Shown in pieces: positions 22,442 through 35,453 of a stretch of DNA of 64,000 nucleotides; position 1 is the first letter of the stretch; each line of letters opens with the position of its first letter. The notes beneath the pieces are model-generated. The model ran no database searches and was not told the origin of the DNA. It saw only the letters and a list, made by a program, of their open reading frames with translations. This DNA is from Varroa destructor (taxonomy: Eukaryota > Arthropoda > Arachnida > Mesostigmata > Varroidae). Position numbers and translations under genes: made by a program. The stretch is taken from contig NW_019211459.1 of NCBI RefSeq assembly GCF_002443255.2, positions 2,867,751 to 2,931,750 of the forward strand. Direction: 5' to 3'.

Positions 22442-23250
22442 ACTGTGTCTTCTAACAGCTTTCGGCTCTTGCTCACCTCTCGCTATTGCCTTGGTCGTTG
22501 GCCGCTTTCGTTAAGATCCGCGACTGGTGCTGGCGTTGTGGCCACCGGCACAAGAAAGCTGGCTGGATGGCCTTGCCGTCTCTTTCGGCAGCCGGGCGGA
22601 CTAAGAGCAGAGGGCAAACGCTTTTTGTTGCTCGCCCGCTCGTCTGCATTTGCTGTCACCGTTGCCTGACCAACTCGCTGACCGCCGAGCGAACGACGGA
22701 CGTACAACCTGTGGACAGTCGACTCTGCGGGTTTGCTGTGGTCAGCGAATAATGGAAAGCGTCATACGTCGCCGTTAACAGGCTTACCAGCGTTAGGACG
22801 TGGAAAGTGTACTCGAGGCGAGTAAACGCCGACGAGTGACAGTCGCCTTGTGTTTGCTTGTACGTTTATCGCGTCAACCTATGAAACGGATGTAATACCG
22901 CCTGTTTCTATCCATGGCAAAATGCTTCAGCCCAATTAACCGAGTAAGGGTAGTGACAGTTGCTGTTGACGGCCGGCCAGTCGGGCTGCTGAGTTGGCCT
23001 CCTGCGTTCGTTCCTGCTAGGTGGATATTTACCAAGAGGCTAGCCGTACCGCAGCAAGCTAACGCCGAAGCCCTCCCATGCATGTTGGCCGGACACGTCC
23101 AGCCTGCTCAGGTCGGTTGCGGCTCGGCGCGCCCTGACCTCCTCTCCCTCTTTAGTTCGGATTCGTCAGGAGACAGAATGTTACAGTGCGTAGATACAGC
23201 CGTACGTACGCTGACAACCTACTGCCTTTAAGCAGACAACCGGCGTGAGC

Positions 23251-26220
23251 GAGAAATTGTTTTCGTAATAGTGCTGCTGTGTGAAAGTTTTGACAGTACC
23301 CGGTACTTGGTAATAGAACGATTTTTTTTACACAGTTTTAAATTATTCAAACGTATGACTTCTTGCCAGATGCACAAGAAGCAATAGTTGTTTGTTCCTG
23401 TACTATAAAATTAATTTCCCTTTAGGAGCGTCACCGCAGTGACCGATGCTAGACACACTCAGATGTGTTCTTCATAAATTTCTGATGCACTCCAATCCAA
23501 ATGCGAATATTTTCAGTCCTTTATAATAAAAAGAGTAGTTCGATGCAAGGTACACGTCTAACGTTTTGTCAATCAGCTCAATTTTCTTGAAAACTTTACG
23601 TTTTACTACGACTACACGATACATTTGCCTTGGCAGTAGCATTCGTAGTTAACACGAGCGCCTGTACTACTGAAATAGTCTATAACTTCGTACATAGCTA
23701 GTAATAATACAGAGAACGTAAATTGAATGTTTAACTAATTAACATTTTCATTCATTCACCATCGAAAAGCTACCACCTATATCAGAACATAGGAACTTCT
23801 GACTTGATAGTCCAAGTCTATAGAGTAATGAGACCCTCTGTTTCAGTATTGCTACCATTACAGAACATATTGGGTACTAACTTTACAGTAATAAGGATTT
23901 TTTTATTTGCTGCTGGTGCCGCTAACCCTGGCAGTTCGATGCACGACCGAATTCTGCATAACCTACAAGTACGCACGTTTTCAGGTCTCGTAATAGTTCT
24001 GCTTGCTCAGGGCAAAGCAAGAAAATTAGCAAAAAATGGCTGACAACACTTCCAACATCAGCGGGCTAAGATATGCCCGTGCAGATGTAACCGCATCTAT
24101 CGAACGAATGGTGAACTGCCACCAAGAGAGGAAACGTAGCGATATAGTTGTCTCATATCGCCGCTCCCGCAGCAGCAGGGGCGATTACGACTTCTTCTGC
24201 GGTCAGTGGGAGACTCAGTGCCATGCCATTGACGACAGATGCAGTGCAGAGTGGGGCTCGGTTTAGAATAGAAGACACATGCAAGAGTAATTGCACCAGC
24301 AGTAGCGAGATGTATTACCAACATGCCATTACCCTCAATGGCAACGCCCCCTACACGATCATCTCTTCGTCGCCACTATCATTACAATGAAGGTGAAGTC
24401 AGCCGGCAGTGGTTTTGTCGAATTACACGTCATTTTTGTCATTAGCACGATCGTCGAAGGGAGATTAAGCTAACCTTGTTGAACGTTTGAGGTCTCACAT
24501 CAGGCATCCTCACTGGGTATTTCATCAGACGGCTGGTTCCCAACACAAAACAAATTGTGTCCTTGCCCGGATTCAAACCTAAGAATACGTGTCCCTAACG
24601 TAAGCAGGCAAACACGTTTCCCAAAGCTCTAACAGAGACGTATTTCCTCATAAATGCCAACCCATCCGTTTGCTACTACCATTGCGGCTATTGCTTGTTT
24701 TGCATATGTCAGAAAAAGATAGTATAGCGATACGGTTAAGTGGAGGTTAGAAGAGCCTCTGAACAGTGCCTATTGTTTTACGATCTAGGAATAGGCTGTA
24801 TGGCCTTTGCGGATATTTAGTTGGCTGATACTAGTACAATGTCAGAGTGGCGAGCTCAGTTTTCAACTTTGCTTATAACCCCTCAAAACGCAAGTAGAGC
24901 AAAAGGGTAAGAATCCAAGACGGGGGTCAATAACTGGAGTCAGCCGTGCAACAGGATAGTCGCAGTTGACTTGGGGGGTTGCACGCTCTTTACACGGCGC
25001 TGTGACAATGTATGTAGTCCGTCACGGGCTATGCGCTAGGCTTAGGGCCATGCAGACGCGTAATGAGGCGTGCTTTATTGTCGCGTAGCTTCTTCACAAT
25101 CGTTTACAGTGCATCCCGTCAAACTTGCCTTATGAACGTCCGTCCTTATACCGTTTATAGCACGTCGCTTATATTGCATACATCCAACATACAGTTCCCA
25201 AGCCCTCTTTCTCTTCTTCTTCTTCTTCTCTTGCACCTTTGCGAACCTACTCGTCATGAACGAGAAAGGAGCCTATCTTACCGTCTAGTACCGTTGGTGT
25301 ACCGAGCGCCATCACACATCAAAGGGCGGCTTTTAGATCACATCATGATAGACTAACTCGATTCAAGCGATCGTTGCTTGTCGCTTGCCTATGCTAGCTG
25401 GCAAGTGTTGTTAATGTTGCAATGATCACTACTCCGTTTTTCTCTACTACCAGCAGCAACAGCGCCACCCATCAACATGAGCAGCATCTTCTACACGGGA
25501 GAAACGGTTATCGGGAGGGGCTCGGCTGACTTAACTACTAACGATCTGCTTCACATTTTGTCGTCCTCGAGTAACAAGCGCTCATAGATCCCGAGCTAAA
25601 TAGCGTTTGTCTCGGTAGTTCGTTAGCTGAGTGGCGCTAAATGCTTCGACACAGTAAACATTCATTTGCTGGCCCCCAGCCTCCATGATCACCTCACCAC
25701 TGCGTTATCCCTTTCTCGCCATTGTCGCTGTTAACGGTTTCGTCTAATGCTTTAATACAACTCCGGAAGTCCCATACGACTTTATGGCATTTCGACCCAC
25801 CTCAGGGCGGCTAGACAACGGCCGACCGCGGCTAGAATAGAACGACTGTGTTATTGTTGGCAAACTTGCTTACGGCAAAGCGTCAGTTCGTTTTGCGTCG
25901 GATAGCGTCATATGTGGAAGGCGTCCGAACGGAAAACGAGGCGATGGTTTCTCTCAAGGAACGCTTCTGAAGCGATCGTCGAAATATCCCACCATGTTGT
26001 GTTTACATCTTGAAATCTTAAGGCGCTGAGACTATTGGGCCTTCCGGGTTGATTTACCTAATGCTCGCGTACTTGAGAACTAAATACAAGTGGAGCATCT
26101 AAAGGCTAATGATAATAACGAAGACATAGCGTAATGCATCTGTGTATAGTGAATGTTTATCAGCGTACACATTTCCCCTTTTGCTTCTATATAAGAAGGC
26201 CCCACATCATAATTACTTAC
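23251..26220. other. Spacer with no supported gene
   Basis: Mostly AT-rich DNA with a CTT run at about 25207-25232. At about 24556-24640 the minus strand contains GGTTTGAATCCGGGCA, which resembles a tRNA-type internal B box. No full tRNA fold could be drawn, so at most this is a SINE fragment. Confidence 0.35.
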
Positions 26221-26279
26221 TTTACACACCGTATTTGTTTCGGAATTGTTTGTGACAATTCAGTGCTCTTTTTCAGTGA
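26221..26279 (-). CDS. Candidate short exon, unknown protein
   Basis: Minus-strand 59-nt segment between an acceptor (CCGTGTTTGTTCAG) and a strong donor (AAA|GTAAGTAAT, 26220-26219). One frame is open (SLKKSTELSQTIPKQIRCV). It starts at a codon boundary and ends with two bases. Its start phase fits the end of the exon at 29441-29572, and its end phase fits the start of the segment at 18583. The peptide is too short to identify. Confidence 0.3.
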
Positions 26280-28799
26280 CTGAACAAACACGGTTTGTGA
26301 ATACAGACCCAGTATGGCTGTCTTTCTGAAACAACATCATAATTAAGTATGACCAACAAACATTAACAATGGTATCGACACTCGGAAATTGCCGCTCCTT
26401 AGTGGAAGGCTGTTACTTGCAGCCCATTTATTTTTATACTAAATCGATTATTATGGGTTTGGCAAAGGGAGCCTGCTTCAGGCTATTTCACTCACCTGAC
26501 TTCACTCAATTACCCGACCAGCAAGCTAACTCTTGTGTGTCTTCTCTGCCAGCCGTTCGAGCAGGCAATCGTCGTACCGCCGCTGTTAGCAGCTCGATAG
26601 TGCTGCGCAAACTAGCTAACCTCTACCACCAGAACCATTGCTAGGCATTTACATTACCCCTGCGACTGCGTTGCTTATTTCCTAGAGCTGCCAACGTTTG
26701 GAAAGTTGGCAAGCGTAGGAAACCGTGGTGAGTTCCATCGGCTGGTGCTTGTTTGTGTTCGGATGGCTGTTTTATTCGCTGCAGAGCAGGCGAACCTGCT
26801 TCTGCCCCGTTAAGATTGGTGCTTTCTACAAACAAAAGCTATGAGAAACATTAAGTAAGCCAGCCTTGTGTAGCCCGTTGGCCCTGTGAAACGGAGAGAC
26901 GAATTTCGGACAAGGTATCGTCGCACAAACGGTTGCCTAACGATGAAAGGCGACGACACCCACGACACTGGTACGACAATGATCCGCTTATTGCGCTCCC
27001 CGTTGAAACCACCCCTTTACCCCGCAGAAGTTGCCATAGAATTCAATGTGCTCATATAACAGGGTTGGTAATAATTACAGTAGGCTGTTTCGGTTTCCGT
27101 TTGGTCCCGTTATAATAGCACGTAGACTGCTATCAGCAACGCAACTTCCTCGTGATGATGCAGTGGTTACGTGTTTGTCTTAAGCTCGCGCATGAGATCA
27201 TCCTTAGCGGCAGTAGGGCCGAACGTAAAACCGGAAATCTTTATTTTGGTGCAGTTAGCATCAACGGTCTGCTCTACGGTGCTATTACGGTCTATAACAC
27301 TACTTAGTTAATAACTGTTATTTATACGTTACCCTTTTACCAAATTCATGCTAGAGTGATGCGAAGTTCAGTATGTTCATTCTATGTAAATGCAAGTTCA
27401 ACGCTTGGAAAAAACTTTTTAAACCTGTTCCCCATACTGGGTTAAAAGGTTTTGTTACGTTAGGGGATCCGCCGTCAGAGGTCCTAAAATGTTCCGAGCG
27501 ATTGACGTAACGATTATCTCGGCTGCATAAAATCTTCTGCATCTTCTGTTTTACGTGGGGCTCTCCCAGCATAACTGTGTGAGGCTCCGGTGACACCCGG
27601 TACCCTTCAAACGAACCTATAATATTAGAGTAACCTAACCGGGTAATATAGTCGCAGAATGCTATTAGGATCAGTATTTAAAATTCGTAAAACGTTTTTG
27701 TAGCTCTGTTTTATATATAATATTGTAATAGATTGAAATTCGTTTTAATTGAGTCTCAGTATCGATTGCCTCGTCTGGCTTTACGTTAGATCCAGCTCTA
27801 AATTATCGTTTTGTCCTGGGAAGTGCAACAAATCGTCTTCAAGTGATGTCCATTACTACATTAATTTTTACAAATTAAGTAGTCGTATAGAAACGACAAC
27901 TCGGACTAAATGCAACGATGGCATTAGCATAAGTACAGTATGGGATGAATGAATCAAAAAATTTTTACAGAAAGTAAACACATTTTTACTGCTCAAATTT
28001 TTTTTCTAGAATTTATCTGGGTTTGGTAAAGCCTCATACAAGCATCATAGAGGTTGGTTAGGATGAGTACTTCGGCTACATGGTAAACAATTAACTTTTA
28101 AAGTATTAGCCGAAAATGTTTCATCACAGATTTTTTTTCTAAAATAAAAGACTTAATCCGTATGGGTCAATGCCCATATGGGTCGCTAGAACTAAATGCA
28201 ACATGAAACAGTTCTGAAACGGAGAATTCAGGCGCGCTTGATAAGCATAATCATCAAACGCTGAGATTTGGCGTTTGACTGATACGGCAGTATGCCGAAA
28301 ATGAAGGCTGTACGTGCTTCTACAGAATTACTCGAAATCACTGTTTAGGTATTCGTTTCTCGTATCGTAGTACCAATAAATGTTTGTTGTGTTGTTGTTA
28401 AGTGTTTGTACGAAAGAGCTTGCAGACCGAGTTAGTCTGTAGCAGACAAATCCGCCTCGTGTTCATAGACTTTAGTGCCATTATCATTTGGTGGCTGCCC
28501 CAAATGGAACACGCCTATACACTCAACATAAAAAAGAAAACTTGAAAAGTTTAAGATGATGATCTATGCTTTTTATGTAAAAGGTGCTTTGGTACGCTAC
28601 TATAAAAACGACAATGAAGGCGTTTTACACGTAATCAAGTGCTTTATCCCTCTTATATAGCCAACAATAAATTGTGTTTTTTCCAACTCGCATCCTGTGT
28701 TTGTTCTCCGACCCGATATTTTGTAAAATATAAATAACTACAAGTAAATATGATAGACCCAAGACGAGACTCTCTTGGAGACGCAGCTTTTCAGGTAAC

Positions 28800-29950
28800 G
28801 CGCTGAACCGCCGCGATGCCTTCGTACGCTGGCTGTGATAATGACTCTCCCGCTTCTTCTTCTTCTTTCTTTATTAACTCATATTGAAAAAATAGGGAAA
28901 CATGAGGACAGGGCGGCGGGAAAGAAGAGCGTGGCTGAACGCGATGGTTTTCTCTACTCTAAATCTGTTTCTAACGCGCTCGTTCAAAGCACCTGTCTCC
29001 CTTCCGAAAGGCTCACGCCGTTACCCTCTCGACGGAGCACTAGTAGTCATAATAATAGTTATCGTAGTTGTAGTAGTAGCAGTGAATGAAACTGCATAGC
29101 AATCTTATACGCCTGTTCTCTGTAAGCAGCAGCGGCGGCGGCACTAGCAGATTTTATCTCGTAGCAAATGCCTGAACGACTATTCGTTTTTCCATCGTCC
29201 TTGTTTCGATGCTGATGAGGAATATGATCATTGTCCGGAGCATTTTCTACTGAAGGCCGGCCCTACCCCTCTTCAGCACGTTCCACTTCTTTGTCATGCC
29301 ACCGCTGGTGCTACCAGCGTCGCTTGGAGGCACTGCATACATAATAAAACATAACAGCAGCAGCAGCAGAGAGGTGAATACCCCCGATTATATCTTACCC
29401 TGCCCAAAGGAAGTCTATGTACGTCTTGACCAGGGCTTACCGGTGGCGTTTCCCCAACCAATGGCATCGACACGTCCGTTCCAGCAGACAGACGACGCGA
29501 GGCCTGTTCTTCAGTTTCCCCTGTGTTTATCTGTGCTAGAAAACCCGTTTCCACGAGGGCTTCAAACACAACCTGGGAACTTACCTATAATACTGGTAAC
29601 GGTCTCGGCAGTTGATTGACAATTGTAGGGTTGCTGGACGTGTTAGTGGGGGGTAATAGCAGTAGTAGTACTGTATGAGAATGACGCCCCTGAACGACAT
29701 GAAGCGCAGATGGAGGGTAACGTCGAATGAACGAGCTGCATTTATATAAAGCAGGCTTGTGCCAAACGGCGAAGAAAGTCGCCGCAGTTGCTGGAGGCAG
29801 GAGGGATTGGTCCACTTATCAAAGTATCATTCCTTGTCTGTCGATGTCAGCAACCACAGTAGCCTTTGCAGGACAGATGTATTACATTATGCCTTATATA
29901 CAGTACGGTACAATCAGAACGGCTGAACTAGGTGCGAGCGACAGGTAGCT
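28800..29950. other. GC-richer island around the exon at 29441-29572
   Basis: A GC-richer stretch with overlapping open frames on both strands and short AGC/GTA triplet runs. The best-supported coding part is the minus-strand exon at 29441-29572. The rest may be intron, untranslated exon or repeat. Confidence 0.3.
29441..29572 (-). CDS. Candidate coding exon, unknown protein
   Basis: Minus-strand exon of exactly 44 codons between an acceptor (GTTCCCAG at 29574-29573) and a donor (CCACCG|GTAAGCC, 29440-29439). It starts and ends on codon boundaries. The peptide (ALVETGFLAQINTGETEEQ, then SRRLSAGTDVSMPLVGETPP) has a natural composition for a soluble protein region. Just upstream on the same strand is GTAAGTTCCCAG, a donor-like word directly fused to the acceptor, so an acceptor at 29585 is an alternative that would add four codons. 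The plus strand is also open here, which lowers confidence. No family was recognised. Confidence 0.45.
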
Positions 29951-30686
29951 AGCTGCAAAACGCAAGGGGTAGAAATGCGCAAACGGTAGAAAAAATGCGT
30001 GAACGGCAAGAGTGTACGCTTTTTCGTAACCATATTTTTCAAAAAGCTCTAGCGCCTAAATCAACACAAGATATATGTACTTAAGCTTACTCTTTAACAT
30101 GTTAAATATTTTTCTATGATATATACTACTAACAGCATTACTGCAACTGCAGTTATGAACTAGAATCGGCTGATATTATACATGAATCAAAGTGAGGCCA
30201 AAAATTGAAATATCATTGCTTTGTCCCAAATAGAGAAAACTGAAAAAAGAGGAAGCCAATAAATTCATGAATCTTTAAACTGCTCAAATACCCTCTGCCC
30301 GATCATAGTATTAATTCAATTACGACGCGCGATCTCAAGCAATCTGAGTGTAGATCTGATTTTCAGGTCATCAGTGCCCCTATCAACGAACTTGTCCGCC
30401 CACTTGAGTTTCTTAGGACAACTGTAACTACATTTCTAAAGCAACCTTTTCGTTTGTTGATTTTACATTGCTAGAAGTACAATTTGGATAAAAATATAAG
30501 TAAACAGGGTTTTGTAAAATGAAAAAATGGAAATCGACAGTGGATGACTGAATTTTTAATCTTGGTAGAGGTTCGTATAGAAAAATGTGAAAATAATAGT
30601 CGTTGTCGGTAATAATAATAAAGTTGCTAATAACAGTGTCGAGCTTATTGTTTTTATCTAGAAAGGATTGGCTTTTTTTCCTGTAG

Positions 30687-30841
30687 TCGAAGCAGCACAT
30701 GCCGAATACGACAAACAACCCGCCAATATCTGCCCGGATTCGAACACACTACCCGGTATATACGCATGTGTATGCGTGTGTGTACGTGCACGTTATTGTT
30801 GTATAGTCACGTCGCTGAAGCAAGCGAACCGATGTGTGGCG
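30687..30841 (+). other. Exon-like plus-strand segment
   Basis: A good acceptor (GGCTTTTTTTCCTGTAG) and a strong donor (GTGGCG|GTAAGTTG, 30842-30843) bracket an open frame of 51 codons. The middle is a GT-rich low-complexity stretch (ACVCVCVRARYCC), and GTTCGAATCC lies on the opposite strand at about 30737-30746, a tRNA B-box-like word. Splice signals are good but the peptide is not convincing. Confidence 0.28.
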
Positions 30842-32240
30842 GTAAGTTGACATAAATCAGGTCATAAATACTTTGACTATTACTACGCTTAGTGAAAACA
30901 ACCGCTGCTACGTCCAGCACTAATTAGATATTCTGGAGCGAGGCAAGATAGACATGATCAAATAGAAAGTACTAAATATTCCGTATGGGCGGTGTGTCTA
31001 CACGAGAAGCCTATGTTCCCTCTGGTCAGTGATCCCGCGTACGTATGCATGGAAACAGCTCGTTAATGAATTCTGTTCGTTGATATGCCTTGCAGTTGAA
31101 AGTACGTGCGTACGTAAACTACGGTGAGAAATACCCACTTTCTACCGCTATGTCAACGCCATACGTGTCGGTGTACGACGAGTAACGGGTAGTGGGTGAT
31201 AAAGCGTTCTACAAGCACAAAGCAGGAGGTGGGAAAATAAATATAAAAAAAGTCAGGCGCCAGTTTCGAATCATCACTTGGATCTCTTAGTGGCGACGAG
31301 CAACAGATAAGCAAAAAAAAAACTGGAATGTCACAGTGCACAGACTCTCACTGGAAGGAGTAGCAGGTGCAATGAAAATGATGACGGATGCATAAAAAAA
31401 ATTAACTGACTAGCAGAGATACGGTCAATTGCATACGGACATATTCATATTAGGTAGAAGGTGACATATACTAATTAGAATTTATGTATTTCAATTCTCG
31501 ACTTCAATGGAAACTACTTCGGTCATGAAGTTGTCAGTTTCTTAATACGATCATACTTAATTACTACTTACTATTCAAGTTAAATCCGATATTATCGGAT
31601 AGGGAGTTCTCGGTGGCGTTTTAAAATCGAATGTTTCGTTGCGAACATAATGGTACCTAAGTTCAAACCTATATGCTCGTGACAACACAAATAACAGGTA
31701 AGGAAGGGTCTGTTGTTTCAGGTCTCGTAGGATCGCTCTTGCTAGCTAGCCGGGTCAGCGCGGAGTAAACGCTACCGAATCAGGCATTCATCTGCATTTA
31801 ATTAATATTCAATGGACCGTTTTCGTTTTGTTTCTAGTTCGTATTTCTATTGTAATCCTGGCCAGCTAAAGGATAGGAGAAAAACTTGTTATCCTACTGC
31901 ATTTATGGCTTGTGGTGGGTGGTCGTTAGACATGACCGTCACGTCTCAACATTTGATAATTAAATATCTACAGAATACCCCCGATTAATAGCGTGACAAC
32001 AGCTAGTGGTTTCAGTAGTACTAAAGCCCTGCAAAGAATATGTATTATCAATTAAGGTACGAATTAGTCACAAAGTTAGGATCAACTACCACCCTCTCCT
32101 TCGTAGTTCGAAGGCAACGCAAACAGAAACAAGCTATTACTTTGGCCCGACTCACGTCTTCACCTCCATTTGTCAGATACAGTAATAATAATAATCACAT
32201 AGTAAAAATAATTATCGTTAGGTCTTCGCCGTTGATCTAC

Positions 32241-32489
32241 TTAAAAGATACCTCCGTTACCACCCATTGCACCCTCTTCTCGTAAGGCTACGGGACTGTT
32301 TAATATATATAGAATCCCGACAACAGGCGTAATATCGCCAGCAGCAGTAAACGACGGGAGAAACATTCTCACGAACTTCCTTAGGCTCGTTTTCATTTCA
32401 CTGATTATTTGCACGCTTTGAAGCTTTTTGTGGGGTCCCGTACCCACATCCTCGCAGAGGTTTAGCCGCAAATAAATACGCGCATTCAT
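32241..32489 (-). CDS. Unrecognised ORF on the minus strand, possible exon
   Basis: An open frame of 82 codons from an ATG, with a natural-looking peptide (LRKFVRMFLPSFTAAGDITP and VVGILYILNSPVALREEGA). A GAG|GTATCT donor lies just before the stop and a TCAG acceptor lies within the frame, so only part may be exon. It is in the same orientation as the exons at 35127-37559. No homology was recognised. Confidence 0.28.
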   Translation of the reverse strand: MNARIYLRLNLCEDVGTGPHKKLQSVQIISEMKTSLRKFVRMFLPSFTAAGDITPVVGILYILNSPVALREEGAMGGNGGIF

Positions 32490-32741
32490 AGAGACTCCAC
32501 GTTATATCTGCACGAAGTCTCCACTTCTCTGTCCTCTCGTAGCACAGACAAGTCTGTCCTGTATCTGAATTTGGCGACTCATGTCTGCGTAGCCGAAATA
32601 GCCCCTGAGCTTCTTTTTTGTTCGCCAGCAGCCTTTCTCTTTACAAGTCGTGGCAACGTACTTAGGCCGTGTGGACAGTATGGAATTAAGTATACTTAGT
32701 AATTTGCTTATGAATAATATTCGCAATAATTATCTTTGCAG

Positions 32742-32819
32742 CACTTAGAAAGGTCGCTGCTGCCGAGCTCAGGAAGTACTTTTACAGCGCCAGGAACGAC
32801 AGTCGTCGTTACTTGGTGG
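32742..32819 (+). other. Exon-like plus-strand segment
   Basis: Acceptor AATTATCTTTGCAG ending at 32741 and donor GTGG|GTGAGC at 32820. One frame is open (LRKVAAAELRKYFYSARNDS and onward). It starts with two bases and ends with one. No partner exon was found on this strand. Confidence 0.25.
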
Positions 32820-35126
32820 GTGAGCAGGGCCCACCCACCACCGTTCTTATCCGCCATCACTGCCGCCTCTCAAAGTATCCTTTTCGGAACGGCGGTACGC
32901 ATTTGCATGCACTACGCTATAGTAGAAGTGCTTTGCTGTACGACAAAGACGCATAGGACAACGGCTTCAAGGAGAGGCGCACACATCAGCCATGTCGCCT
33001 TTCGCGGGCCTGACAATGAAGGGTTCTGCTACGAACAGATGAATATTAACTACTGCTTTGGACGCTGTTGCCAGCGACAACGAAGAATATTATTGTAGAC
33101 GTTGCTGTTGCTATCCCACCGCAGGACTGCTTTTATCGATTGTTGCTATTTAATATCGGTATGAATTTTGTGGTGAATGCCCTGTGGCTAGCGTATTAAT
33201 TAGCAGGGCGTGATGTACTATAACGTATTGGTTCTGGGCGACGAGCAACGTGCCTGAAGAGGTGTGACCTAAATCCTAAACCTATAAGCTTTCACCCGTT
33301 TTCGCAAGAAGACCAGTAGAGGACGCTGCCAGAAAAAAGAAACATCAAGAGGAAAGGAATAAGCTGAGGGCCGCATAGTTTTCATCCATAGACGGGTTAG
33401 ATGACAACAGGACAAGAGCGGGCGGGCGGTCAACGATCAACACTTGCAGCAAAATGGCGTAATCTTGGATCTAAGTAGGGGTGGCGGAGGGCCGATTCTG
33501 TTCGGCTCCCGGTTTGAATGCTTCCGTTTGCCCGCACTTGGTTGTTCCGGTTTCGGGCTACTTCCTCTGGTTTTCAAGCGTGGGACGCCATAAACTTTGT
33601 GAGGAAAGGTAATAACAAGATGACATTTTCAAAGCTTTAAGTCGAAAGCGTAGCTATGTAAAACGTGCTGAAGTCTGCCGAGCTAGGTGCTCGTGGGACT
33701 TCAATCGGGCTTGCAGTCCTTGAAGACTTGCAGAAGCAGCAGTAAGAGCGCCATTAGCAGGCTATTATATCTAGGTAAAAACTCCATACAAGTTCAGGAA
33801 GGAAAAGACAGAAGATGACGAGTCACGCTGAGCAACGACACGAACAGACCGAGGAAGCGAGCGAGTAAGGTAGAAGTGTTCCGGCCCCTTCAATTTGAAA
33901 AAAATTGAGTGATTGTATACAGAATCACTTTAATGCACTAAAAACAAAGCAGTCGTCACAAATCGTTACGCTGAATGAGGCTAAGTGTAACGAAGTAGCA
34001 GATTTATTCAACCTTGACAAATATTTATCGCAATACAACACAAACAGACCCACATCGAACAAGGAGATTACTGGATAATTTTTTCACCTTATAAACTCGG
34101 CAAAAAAAATAGCCAGCGGGGCGTAAAATATCGTATTATAGCTGATGTTTTAAAAAGTTGGTGGTAAAAAGTACCGTTATATTTTCTGAGGGGAATTTTT
34201 GGCCTTCCCAAATCTTTGTTGAGTTATCTTTAGTCAACAACACAGAATGAAATAGAGAAAAGATCAGAGTTTGGTTATGGTATCGTTACTCGATCAATGC
34301 GTACAGCTGTAGCCGTAAGTAATCAAGGATTACCCATTCCCTGTTGATGTATCGTTTCTTCTAGCGTTCTCGGGATCGACACTCTCAGGATTTCTCATAG
34401 TGATGATACGAGGTACTTCGCTGCTGTTCTCAGCGAATTTATGATGTTATAAATACAAATTGGTATCTCTGTAATGCTGCGAGAAATCACCTCAAGCAAA
34501 AAGACCACTCGTCTCTCCAACACTTGAACCCATGCATGTTCTTTAAGCCCAACACGGTCAAATGCGCATTGAGAGCTGAATCTTATTCAAAGTATATTAA
34601 TCTATCTCTCTTGTCATTTCTTCCACCACGCCGTGACTACCTAAATAAACTTGCTTCATTTGCCGCCGATGATGTCCTGGGCAAGTATTCACATGCTTTG
34701 GCTGGCCCCAATTATCAGGGCTATCCTTTAGTACTGGCCGTTAATCGGACTTTTTTAAACTTCTACCATCTAAATAAATGAGACCTATTTGATGCGCATA
34801 GAGTATGGCAGAAGTACCCGTATACTGCTAAAAGTTTACCAATATGCAACTCGAAAATTTCAACTTTATATTAAATCTTTAGTTAAAAACATCGAATTGT
34901 AATAAATTGATCACAAGATATACCTTTTTTATTACTATATCTTAATTATATGCAACATGAGGATGCTATTAATTCAAACTAGATAGAATGTGTTTGTCTG
35001 ACGACACTGCCTAACCAATGAAAACAATCCAAAGCCTTATCAACTTTATGATCTTCCGTTTGCTGATCGTTTCCAGGAAAGACCTGTGCAAACCGTAGTA
35101 ATCGATCCGTGAATCCAGAAACTTAC

Positions 35127-35280
35127 GTACTTTCTTCTGAAGACTAGACATTTCGAATACAAGTCTTCGAAGTGAAGGTATGACGAATGAGCTATCAGCT
35201 TCCAAATGCAACAGTTGCAGCCCACCGTCGACCGATCCAATTACCAAAAATAAGTATGGCAGTACGATTAATCTGATTGA
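35127..35280 (-). CDS. Candidate exon, beta-rich peptide
   Basis: Minus-strand segment ending in a strong donor (AAAGTAC|GTAAGTTTC, 35126-35125). With the acceptor at TGTAATTAG (35281-35283) it starts at a codon boundary, has 51 codons and ends with one base. An alternative acceptor at ATCAG gives a start at 35272. The peptide contains LPYLFLVIGSVDGGLQLLHL and later SLRRLVFEMSSLQKKV. The VIGSVDGGLQLL pattern resembles a propeller-type strand pair, but that is only a resemblance. Its start phase fits the exon ending at 37130. Confidence 0.45.
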
Positions 35281-35402
35281 CTAATTACAGTCAACGTATA
35301 TTATCGTAATTGAAGAGATAAGGGCATTTCGAAAGTGCTCAAATTGAAGAACGTTTGCTCGTTTATAACAGACGAGATCCGTGACGTGACCGTTCTTGCT
35401 GA

Positions 35403-35453
35403 TTTGGTGCTGAACGATCAACGTTCCGCCAACGTTGATCGTTCAGCACCAAA
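35403..35453. repeat. Perfect 23-bp inverted repeat with a 5-nt loop
   Basis: Arms 35403-35425 and 35431-35453 are exact reverse complements, separated by CCGCC. The arms contain GAACGATCAACGTT. RNA from either strand would form a long uninterrupted hairpin. It lies about 120 bp upstream of the exon at 35280 on the minus strand, so it would be intronic if that gene is real. Confidence 0.9.

Larger units (their letters stand above)
21000..23250. other. GC-rich island with poly-G and CTG/CTA repeats
   Basis: This is a GC-rich region with many overlapping open frames on both strands but no frame that clearly stands out. It includes an 18-base poly-G (22126-22143) and a CTG/CTA triplet run (about 22411-22441). 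At 21190-21300 it resembles the duplicated element at 10590-11050. It may be an untranslated exon or promoter area, or an old repeat cluster. Confidence 0.35.

Noticed and set aside
30428..30718. Minus-strand frame of 96 codons
   Set aside because: It is very Phe/Tyr-rich because of T-rich DNA and has no good splice sites.
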